Below, in pieces: positions 1-5,173 of a DNA stretch of 8,918 nucleotides. Each line of letters opens with the position of its first letter. Within the stretch, counting starts at the first letter, position 1. The notes beneath the pieces are model-generated. The model was given only the letters and a program-made list of their open reading frames with translations, had not been told where the DNA came from and ran no database searches. Source of the DNA: an uncultured Clostridia bacterium (GTDB taxonomy: Bacteria; Bacillota; Clostridia; Oscillospirales; Ruminococcaceae); the NCBI GenBank assembly GCA_947381875.1, contig CANCXY010000137.1, positions 1 to 8,918 on the forward strand. Reading direction: 5' to 3'. A program made the position numbers and the translations under genes.

Positions 1-1617
1 ATGCGAGATACATCTGAATTGCTCCGCGAGATACGGCGCGCAGAAAAGGGCGATTTGTACACGGGAGCGGAAAGAACTGTGCGCATGGCGGTTATCGGCA
101 CAAACAGCGTACAGTATATTGCGAAAGCACTGCGTTATCTGGCATTTGAGAAATATGAAATCAATTTACAGATATATGAGGGCGACTATGATGGCATAGC
201 CAAAAACCTGTTGGATGACACCTCAGCATACTATACCTTCGCTCCAGAGATAACAGTCATTTTGCCGGATCATAAAACTATTGACATTACGTTCTATAAA
301 ACCATTTGGAAAAAGCTGTCCGGTGCGGTGCTGCAATCAAACTTTGTTATACCGCCTATATCGGCGTATGGGAATTTAGAAATGAGTATTCCCGAATCCG
401 ATCATTTCCGCATAGCCCAGGCAAACCTAAAACTTACCCAGGAAAAGCCGGGTAATGTAACACTTTTAGATTTTGAAGGGCTGGCCTCGCGTATCGGAAA
501 GGATAAGTGGTTCGACTACCCCGCCTATTTTACCACGAAGCAGGGGTTCTCTCTCGATTATCTGGAAGCTGCATGTATGCTCATTGTGCGCCAGATCGGC
601 GCGCTGTGCGGGATAACAAAGAAATGTTTGGTATTGGATTTAGACAACACACTTTGGGGCGGTGTAGTAGGTGACGACGGCTGCGATGGCATACAGCTTG
701 ACCCAAACGATTCCATCGGGGAAGCATACCGCTTTTTCCAACAATATGTGCTTGCGCTGAAAGAGCGCGGCGTTATTTTAGCAGTTTGCAGCAAAAATGA
801 TTTAGAAACTGCGCAGGAGCCATTTTTGAAAAACCCCAATATGATATTGCATCTGTCCGACATAGCCTGCTTTGTTGCAAATTGGGAAGATAAAGTACAG
901 AATATACGATTTATCGCCCATCAGTTGAATATTGGCATAGACAGCCTTGTGTTCTTTGACGACAACCCGGCAGAGCGCGAACGGGTGCGCGACGCTTTAC
1001 CATCTGTGGAGGTGATAGATGTCCCGGATGACCCGGCCTGCTACGCCAAAGCGCTGTCAGATGCCGGGGCGTTCGATTGGATACAAATTACCGAGGAGGA
1101 CAGGAACAGGGCGCGTACTTATCAAACAAACCAGAAACGGGATGTTCTTTTACATAGCGCCGCTGATTATGAATCGTATCTGGCCGCGCTGGATATGAAG
1201 TACACAATCGACTTTTTGGATGCAAAGCGCGTCCCGCGTTTTACACAGTTAATCAACAAAACCAATCAATTCAATCTGCGCACGCAGCGGTATACCGAGG
1301 GCCAGATAGAAGCGATGCTGCATGATCCACAGTACAAGTTGATTTATGCGGAACTGTCCGATAAATTCGATCAATACGGGTTGATCTCCTGCGTGATCTT
1401 GAAAGACAATTTTATCGACACCTGGGTGTTGAGCTGCCGCGTATTCAAGCGCCATGTAGAAGAAAAAGTGATGCAGTTTGTCCTGGAGAATACGCAGGGG
1501 AAGCTTTACGGGGAATATCTGCCAACGCCGAAAAATGCGCTGGTAAAAGAATTTTATCTGCAAATGGGATTTAAGCCAACCGAACAAGAAGGAGAATATG
1601 TATATGAACGTGTTTGA
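1..1617 (+). CDS. FkbH-like HAD-IIIC family protein, glyceryl/acyl loader for an acyl carrier protein
   Basis: This 538-residue protein has the FkbH layout. An N-terminal SGNH-like region (about 28-110) is followed by a HAD phosphatase-like core. The core has motif I DLDNTLWGG (nucleophile D213, D215), motif II Ser S264 in VCSKND, motif III Lys K298 and the acidic FFDDNP motif (D320, D321). A C-terminal GNAT-like domain carries the family hallmark INKTNQFN (418-425). FkbH enzymes take 1,3-bisphosphoglycerate, dephosphorylate it and place the glyceryl group on an ACP, as in methoxymalonyl-ACP synthesis; relatives occur in surface-glycan loci. An ACP gene follows immediately and overlaps this one by 14 nt, which supports that partner. 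The exact acyl group here is inference. The ATG is the first base of the window, so its ribosome binding site cannot be seen and the true start could lie upstream, although 538 residues is close to full length for the family. Confidence 0.9.
   Translation: MRDTSELLREIRRAEKGDLYTGAERTVRMAVIGTNSVQYIAKALRYLAFEKYEINLQIYEGDYDGIAKNLLDDTSAYYTFAPEITVILPDHKTIDITFYKTIWKKLSGAVLQSNFVIPPISAYGNLEMSIPESDHFRIAQANLKLTQEKPGNVTLLDFEGLASRIGKDKWFDYPAYFTTKQGFSLDYLEAACMLIVRQIGALCGITKKCLVLDLDNTLWGGVVGDDGCDGIQLDPNDSIGEAYRFFQQYVLALKERGVILAVCSKNDLETAQEPFLKNPNMILHLSDIACFVANWEDKVQNIRFIAHQLNIGIDSLVFFDDNPAERERVRDALPSVEVIDVPDDPACYAKALSDAGAFDWIQITEEDRNRARTYQTNQKRDVLLHSAADYESYLAALDMKYTIDFLDAKRVPRFTQLINKTNQFNLRTQRYTEGQIEAMLHDPQYKLIYAELSDKFDQYGLISCVILKDNFIDTWVLSCRVFKRHVEEKVMQFVLENTQGKLYGEYLPTPKNALVKEFYLQMGFKPTEQEGEYVYERV
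1589..1594 (+). promoter_or_regulatory. Ribosome binding site AAGGAG that decides the ACP start
   Basis: AAGGAG lies inside the end of the fkbH-like gene. It is only 3 nt from the ATG at 1598 but 9 nt from the in-frame ATG at 1604. The second spacing is normal, so translation of the carrier protein most likely begins at 1604. Confidence 0.7.
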
Positions 1618-1837
1618 AGAAGTAAAAATGATTTTCCAGGACGTCTTTGATGATGAGGAAATGGAGATCACGTCCGAGACAACGGCGCAGGACTATGAGG
1701 ACTGGGACAGCCTGGCACAGATTCAGTTGATCGTCGCGGCGGAGCGCCGGTTCGGCATCAAGTTCACAACTGCGGAAATGAAGGGCCTGAAAAATGTGGG
1801 CGACTTTGTGCGCCTGATTGAGGAGAAAAAAGCATGA
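1604..1837 (+). CDS. Stand-alone acyl carrier protein
   Basis: A 77-residue acidic protein with the phosphopantetheine attachment motif DWDSLAQ. With the ATG at 1604 the modified serine falls at position 36, the classic ACP position. The following IQLIVAAERRFGIKF matches helix II and the start of helix III of ACPs. An alternative ATG at 1598 would add two residues but is too close to the AAGGAG site. The protein should carry an acyl chain as a thioester on a 4'-phosphopantetheine arm in the cytoplasm, receiving it from the overlapping FkbH-like enzyme and presenting it to the MaoC-like and SDR enzymes. It overlaps the previous gene by 14 nt and the next start by 4 nt (ATGA). It is a discrete accessory ACP rather than the housekeeping AcpP, judged from its neighbours. 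No other reading fits as well. Confidence 0.92.
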   Translation: MNVFEEVKMIFQDVFDDEEMEITSETTAQDYEDWDSLAQIQLIVAAERRFGIKFTTAEMKGLKNVGDFVRLIEEKKA

Positions 1838-2276
1838 ATACATACCGTTTTGCAGAGCTGCATGTAGGGATGGATGCAGAATTCAACCCACAGGTACGGG
1901 GGGGGGGGGCATATCTCCTATAAGTGAAAATGATTTGGAGTGTTTCCGAAAATTGACAGGCGATATCTCCCCAATCCATGTAGATGAAACCTATGCAATA
2001 GAGCGGGGTTATCGCGGGAAAGTCTGCTATGGTATGCTGACATCGGCGCTGTACTCAACGTTGGTAGGTGTGTACTTGCCCGGCAAATATGCGTTGTTTC
2101 AGGAGGCGCATATCTTTATGACAAAGCCAGTCTATATTGGCGACTGCCTGACGGTGAAAGGGAAGATTATCGAGATAAACGAGCCGTTAAAACGTGTGAC
2201 TATCAAGGCGCGCATCCTGCGGGATAATGGAGAAACGGTGTCACGCGCTACGCTGGAGGTAGGGGTAGCAGAATGA
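1834..2276 (+). CDS. MaoC-like hot-dog (de)hydratase, reading frame broken at a 12-G tract
   Basis: The start at 1834 is well supported: an ATGA overlap with the ACP stop and AGGAG at 1821-1825 with an 8-nt spacer. It gives an N-terminus (YRFAELHVGMDAEF) typical of MaoC/R-specific enoyl hydratases. The rest of the family sequence lies in another frame, from about 1910 to the TGA at 2274-2276. It includes the catalytic LTGDISPIHVD segment (Asp and His of the hydratase pair), YGMLTSAL in place of the usual HGM, and YLPGKYALFQ. The two parts meet at the G run 1898-1909. As given, translation from 1834 stops at the TAA 1921-1923 after 29 residues. A tract of 10 or 13 G would give an intact protein of 146 or 147 residues. 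A TTG at 1818 opens the second frame but lacks the family N-terminus and would lie within the ACP gene, so I do not take it as the start. The intact enzyme would hydrate or dehydrate an ACP-bound acyl group. Phase-variable OFF state, decay and sequencing error all remain possible. Confidence 0.8.
1898..1909 (+). repeat. Homopolymeric tract of 12 G inside the maoC-like gene
   Basis: Twelve consecutive G bases lie between GTAC and CATATC. Runs of this length are prone to slipped-strand mispairing and act as on/off switches in surface-glycan genes of Campylobacter and other bacteria. Length 12 leaves the gene out of frame; 10 or 13 restores it by adding Arg and three or four Gly. The tract falls in what should be a loop before the first helix, where a run of glycines might be tolerated. 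Confidence 0.95.
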
Positions 2277-2980
2277 AAAAGGTTTATCTTATACTTGGTG
2301 CAAGCGCTGATATAGGGATGGCATTTATTCGCAGCGCTGCAGAGAAAGACGCAGATGCTGTTTTCTACGCACATTACCGCACAATGAATGATAAACTTCA
2401 CACTTTGCAGAAGAATTTAGCTGGCCGATGCCATTTGCTGCAAGCCGACCTTTCAAAGGCAGAGGAAGTTACAGCCTTGATCAGGAAAATTGCAGAGGCG
2501 CCGACACATATCCTGCATCTGCCCGCGAGTAGGATCCAATATATGCGGTTCCGTCAAATCAATGCAGAAGATTTGAAACGGGAAATGCAAATTGAGGTAT
2601 ATTCGCTGCTGAATATTCTTCAAACCTTTTTGCCACAGATGGCAAAGGCAAAATGTGGGCGTGTGGTTGCAGTGGCAACATCTTGCACGGTGGGAATCCC
2701 GCCGAAGTTCTTAGGAGCGTATACAATAGCAAAGTATGCGCTGCTGGGTCTGATCAAAAGCGCCGCTGCTGAATATGTGGAAAAGGGGATACATATCAAC
2801 GCTCTTTCGCCCAATATGGTTGAGACAAAATTCCTTGCGCATGTCGACAGCCGTGTTGTTGAGATGACGGCGCAGGAGAGGTTGCAGGGAAGGAACCTTT
2901 CCTTGCGGGAGGTTGTTACGGGAATCAATTATTTGTTTGACGAGGATAACCCAATGTGCGGGGGAAATTTGGTGGTGTAA
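2273..2980 (+). CDS. Short-chain dehydrogenase/reductase, FabG-like
   Basis: A 235-residue classical SDR with a Rossmann fold. The N-terminal nucleotide-binding motif is LGASADIG (residues 8-15), a variant with Asp where the second Gly is usual. The catalytic triad is Ser137, Tyr150 and Lys154 (YTIAK), and SPNMVET follows at the substrate-loop position. The usual NNAG is replaced by HLPAS (82-86). Next to an ACP and a MaoC-like protein, its likely job is NAD(P)H-dependent reduction of a ketoacyl-ACP or hydroxyacyl-ACP intermediate; the substrate is not established. The start overlaps the maoC stop as ATGA, with GGAGGT 12 nt upstream and AGGGG 7 nt upstream, so it is probably translationally coupled and could be affected when maoC is out of frame. 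The protein ends at GGNLVV, a few residues before the DGG that usually closes such enzymes, exactly where foreign-looking sequence begins. Confidence 0.88.
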   Translation: MKKVYLILGASADIGMAFIRSAAEKDADAVFYAHYRTMNDKLHTLQKNLAGRCHLLQADLSKAEEVTALIRKIAEAPTHILHLPASRIQYMRFRQINAEDLKREMQIEVYSLLNILQTFLPQMAKAKCGRVVAVATSCTVGIPPKFLGAYTIAKYALLGLIKSAAAEYVEKGIHINALSPNMVETKFLAHVDSRVVEMTAQERLQGRNLSLREVVTGINYLFDEDNPMCGGNLVV

Positions 2981-3154
2981 ATTTTTGAAGAAAAAGTTGT
3001 ACGCAATATAACATCTATGTTCGACTGGTACCTGCGCGGCAAGACCTGAGAGATGTGTCCTGATGGCGTAGACGTATACCTCATGGAAAAAGACCAGGTA
3101 GTGCCCGATGGGATGATCCTCTGCAACAAAGAGATCATCTTCCATGTGACCTGA
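2981..3154 (+). pseudogene. Decayed fragment resembling a Uma2-family (DUF820) nuclease
   Basis: One frame reads from the base after the SDR stop to the TGA at 3152-3154 with a single internal TGA at 3047-3049. The 5' part ends NITSMFDWYLRGKT. The part after the stop reads EMCPDGVDVYLMEKDQVV followed by PDGMILCNKEII. This follows the middle of Uma2 proteins as I know them: a gk-C-ev block, then DVYL-EKD-VVPD and CNK-II. In Uma2 the PD begins the PD-(D/E)xK active site; the later Glu and Lys motifs and the N-terminus are absent. The internal TGA sits where the family often has Cys, one base change from TGC or TGT. There is no start codon or ribosome binding site. The call rests on remembered family patterns, not on a search. 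Confidence 0.55.
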
Positions 3155-3188
3155 AAAACAGGCGGAACCGCGCCGCCATCCCGCCTGT
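3154..3188 (-). terminator. Hairpin with leftward T-run, possible terminator
   Basis: Arms ACAGGCGG (3158-3165) and CCGCCTGT (3181-3188) pair perfectly around a 15-nt loop. On the minus strand the stem is followed by a T-run (A at 3154-3158 on the + strand). No leftward gene ends here, since cysS has its own terminator further right. It could block leftward read-through into the SDR gene. On the + strand the hairpin lacks a T-run. Confidence 0.4.
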
Positions 3189-3232
3189 CCAAAAATTCCC
3201 TCTCCCCGCGCATGAACCCTGCCTGTCCCGAC

Positions 3233-3238
3233 TATACT
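3233..3238 (+). promoter_or_regulatory. Possible -10 box (TATACT) for the 60-residue ORF
   Basis: TATACT lies 20 nt upstream of the start at 3259. The -35 region 17 nt upstream (GCATGA) is a poor match, so this is a weak call. Confidence 0.25.
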
Positions 3239-3258
3239 GTAGGGAGAGGTGATGCAGT

Positions 3259-3441
3259 ATGTTCGTCTATCTGGGCGACAACGATACGGTATTTGAAGCG
3301 GCGCTGCGCGAGGATGAATCCGTCCGCGCCTGCTATGAAAACCTGCCCGGCCTCCTGCGTGAGCGCGTCCGCGCGGCGGGCCTCTACACCCCCCAGGAGA
3401 TCGGCTCCTTTATCGACACCCTCGTTGCCGAAGGCAACTGA
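3259..3441 (+). CDS. Small acidic hypothetical protein (60 aa)
   Basis: The start ATG follows GAGAGGTGAT (3246-3253), nearly a full anti-Shine-Dalgarno match with a 5-nt spacer; this is the best argument that the ORF is real. The protein reads MFVYLGDNDTVFEAALRED, then an ENLPGLLRERVRAAGLYTP segment, and ends QEIGSFIDTLVAEGN. It is rich in acidic and Arg residues, has no signal peptide or membrane segment, and should be mostly helical. I do not recognise a domain. The LPGLLRERV...EIGSFIDTLV pattern recalls very small cytoplasmic proteins of unknown function in clostridia, but that is an impression only. It stands alone between the cassette remnant and the hairpin repeats, and its GC-rich codon use resembles the right arm rather than the fkbH cassette. 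Confidence 0.6.
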   Translation: MFVYLGDNDTVFEAALREDESVRACYENLPGLLRERVRAAGLYTPQEIGSFIDTLVAEGN

Positions 3442-3444
3442 CTG

Positions 3445-3514
3445 TTGGGCTGCCGCCCAAACCTGCCCAGAGGCTCCGCCTCTGGACTCTGCCAAAGGGG
3501 CGCCGCCCCTTTGG
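3445..3514 (+). repeat. Intergenic palindromic repeat, copy A: three tandem perfect hairpins
   Basis: Three perfect stem-loops in a row have very short loops. The first has arms TTGGGC/GCCCAA (3445-3460, loop TGCC). The second has CCAGAGGC/GCCTCTGG (3467-3485, loop TCC). The third has CCAAAGGGGC/GCCCCTTTGG (3492-3514, loop GCC). They are joined by 6-nt linkers ACCTGC and ACTCTG. A smaller CCCAT-C-ATGGG dyad follows at 3518-3528. The element begins 3 nt after the stop of the 60-residue ORF. Its first and third hairpins and the ACCTGC linker recur, inverted, at 5105-5147. This looks like a dispersed, modular, REP-like intergenic repeat family. Confidence 0.85.
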
Positions 3515-3567
3515 AAACCCATCATGGGATAGCTGTGCGCGGGTGTACCGCCGCAGGCATTTTGTGG

Positions 3568-3611
3568 AAAAAGGGCTGCCCGCCGGGTTTTCCGGCAGGG
3601 CAGCCCTTTTT
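3568..3611. terminator. Strong bidirectional intrinsic terminator between convergent units
   Basis: Arms 3568-3581 (AAAAAGGGCTGCCC) and 3598-3611 pair perfectly. They continue as GCCGG/CCGGC around a GTTTT loop with one bulged A at 3597, giving 19 base pairs. A-tract and T-tract flanks give a U-run in both directions. It lies 3 nt beyond the cysS stop and serves as its terminator. It also stops rightward transcription from the 3259 ORF side. Confidence 0.9.
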
Positions 3612-3614
3612 GTG

Positions 3615-5012
3615 TTATTTGATTCGGCTTACCTTCGGGCCTTTGGGCGTGTCCTCCACCTGCCAGCCCTTCTGTGTCAGCTCGGCGCGGATGGCGTCGG
3701 CGCGGGGCCAGTCTTTGGCCTTTTTGGCCTCTGCGCGCTCAGACACAAGCGCCGCAATATCGGCGGGCACTTCCTCTTTTTTGCGGTTGTACAGGATGCC
3801 CAACACGTTCGCGAGTTCGTCAAACACCTTCGCCGCCGTTTGCAGTGCGGCGGGGCTGGCGGCGGGGGAAAGCGTGTTGATATCGCGCACGAAATCAAAC
3901 AAAGCGGCCAGTGCGTCCGGGGTGTTCAGGTCGTCGTCCATCGCGGCGCAGAATTTTTTCCGCGCTTCTTCGGAGCTTCCTATGAGCGTTTCCTCTGTGC
4001 CGTGCGCGTTTTGTAGGGCGAAATCCAGGTTGTCCCGGCAGGTGTACAGGCGCTCCAGGCTGGCTTTGCACGCGCCGATCAGATCGGCGGTGTAGTTCAG
4101 CGGACCCCTGTATTGCCCTGTCAGCAGGAAATAGCGGATCGGCTCATACCCATACGCTTCACTCAGCTCGCGGACAGTGAAAAAGTTGTTGGCGCTTTTG
4201 CTCATCTTATGGTTGTCGATATTCAAAAAGCCGTTGTGCATCCAGTAGCGCGCGAAGGTGCAGCCGTTGGCGCACTCCGACTGCGCGATCTCGTTTTCGT
4301 GGTGCGGGAAGATCAGGTCCTCGCCGCCTGCGTGGATGTCAATAGTATTGCCCAAATGCTTGCGCGCCATAGCGCTGCATTCGATATGCCAGCCGGGGCG
4401 CCCCTTCCCGTAAGGGCTTTCCCAGTATGGCTCGCCGGGCTTTGCGGCTTTCCAGACGGCGAAATCAGCGGGGTCCTCTTTCAAGTCGTCGTCCATCTGA
4501 CTGCGCAGTGCGCGGTTCCCGCTCTCCAACTCGTTCAAATCATGATGCGAGAGCTTTCCATACTCCGCAAAGCTCTTGACACGGAAATACACATCGCCGT
4601 TGCGGGCTACATAGCCGTGCCCCTTGGCAAGGATATCCGCGATAATAGAAAGTATCTCCTCAATATGGTCGGTGGCGTGGGGACGCGCGGTGGGGGGCAG
4701 CGCGTTCAAGCCCTCATAATCCTTCAAAAATTCCGCCTCGTACCGCTGAGAGATTTCCTGCATCGGCACGCCCTCCGCGTTCGCTTTGGCGATGATCTTG
4801 TCGTCAATATCGGTGATATTTGAGACGAACAGCACCTTGTTCCCCTGATATTCCAGATAGCGCCGCAAGGTGTCAAACACCACCACCGGGCGCGCGTTCC
4901 CAATATGCACAAAGTTATACACCGTTGGGCCGCATACATAGATGCGGTATTCCCCCGGCACAAGCGGCACCAGTTCTTCCTTCCGGCGTGTCATGGTATT
5001 AAAAACTTTCAT
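3615..5012 (-). CDS. cysS: Cysteine--tRNA ligase
   Basis: A 465-residue class I aminoacyl-tRNA synthetase that charges tRNA-Cys with cysteine using ATP; E. coli CysRS has 461 residues. It shows CGPTVYN and the HIGN signature (36-39) at the N-terminus. Zinc ligands expected from the family are at Cys27, Cys212 (HIECSAM), His237 and Glu241 (PHHENE). The KMSKS loop is at 269-273, followed by the C-terminal anticodon-binding helices. The start is the ATG at 5012: AGGAGGG lies 8 nt upstream and MKVFNT is the typical beginning. The longer TTG/ATG starts at 5033 and 5030 would absorb the ribosome binding site. The gene follows the PLP enzyme gene across a 141-nt hairpin-rich gap, with no T-box leader visible, and ends at a strong terminator. 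It is complete, with all key residues in place. Confidence 0.97.
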   Translation of the reverse strand: MKVFNTMTRRKEELVPLVPGEYRIYVCGPTVYNFVHIGNARPVVVFDTLRRYLEYQGNKVLFVSNITDIDDKIIAKANAEGVPMQEISQRYEAEFLKDYEGLNALPPTARPHATDHIEEILSIIADILAKGHGYVARNGDVYFRVKSFAEYGKLSHHDLNELESGNRALRSQMDDDLKEDPADFAVWKAAKPGEPYWESPYGKGRPGWHIECSAMARKHLGNTIDIHAGGEDLIFPHHENEIAQSECANGCTFARYWMHNGFLNIDNHKMSKSANNFFTVRELSEAYGYEPIRYFLLTGQYRGPLNYTADLIGACKASLERLYTCRDNLDFALQNAHGTEETLIGSSEEARKKFCAAMDDDLNTPDALAALFDFVRDINTLSPAASPAALQTAAKVFDELANVLGILYNRKKEEVPADIAALVSERAEAKKAKDWPRADAIRAELTQKGWQVEDTPKGPKVSRIK

Positions 5013-5020
5013 GCACTTTT

Positions 5021-5027
5021 CCCTCCT
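5021..5027 (-). promoter_or_regulatory. Ribosome binding site of cysS (AGGAGGG)
   Basis: A minus-strand AGGAGGG lies 8 nt before the ATG at 5012. It rules out the longer in-frame starts at 5030 and 5033, which would overlap it. Confidence 0.85.
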
Positions 5028-5041
5028 CATCAAAATGGTCT

Positions 5042-5173
5042 GCCCTCAAATGAAATTTGAGGGCGATGAAAAGTTTCGTCCACCTTTTCAAAGGTGGCAG
5101 GATTCCAAAGGGCAGCGCCCTTTGGGCAGGTCCGGGCGGCAGCCCGGCTGTCTTTACGCGAGGCGTAAAGACA
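5042..5173 (-). repeat. Intergenic palindromic repeat, copy B: five tandem perfect hairpins
   Basis: Five perfect stem-loops fill this stretch. Arms are 5042-5051/5055-5064 (10 bp, loop GAA), 5080-5087/5090-5097 (8 bp), 5105-5113/5117-5125 (CCAAAGGGC/GCCCTTTGG, loop AGC), 5132-5137/5142-5147 (CCGGGC/GCCCGG) and 5149-5159/5163-5173 (11 bp, loop GAG). Read on the minus strand, the middle part matches copy A at 3445-3514: a hairpin with loop TGCC, the linker ACCTGC, then a CCAAAGGG hairpin. The second hairpin of copy A is absent here. The stop codon and last residues of the PLP enzyme gene lie inside the rightmost hairpin. None of the hairpins has a clear T-run, so they do not look like ordinary terminators. 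Confidence 0.85.

Noticed and set aside
1249..1671. Minus-strand ORF of 140 codons opposite the fkbH/ACP junction
   Set aside because: It lies wholly opposite confident genes and shows no domain or start signal.
1818..2276. Single intact ORF from a TTG at 1818 as the true MaoC protein
   Set aside because: Its first 30 or so residues are an out-of-frame reading of the ACP 3' end and of the real maoC N-terminus, with no family resemblance. The AGGAG at 1821-1825 would lie within it.
3047..3049. In-frame TGA at a Cys position as a selenocysteine codon
   Set aside because: The surrounding ORF has no start, ribosome binding site or complete active site, and no convincing SECIS-like hairpin follows directly. 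Decay of a Uma2 fragment is simpler.
3518..3528. CCCAT-C-ATGGG dyad as an operator
   Set aside because: It has a 1-nt centre and no adjacent promoter. It is more likely a degenerate hairpin module at the edge of repeat copy A.
4113..4823. Long + strand ORF (236 codons) antisense to cysS
   Set aside because: It is a shadow of GC-rich cysS codons with no ribosome binding site or recognisable domain.
5042..5173. CRISPR-like array from the repeated hairpins
   Set aside because: Repeats are not identical, linkers are only about 6-15 nt and there is no spacer-sized unique sequence.
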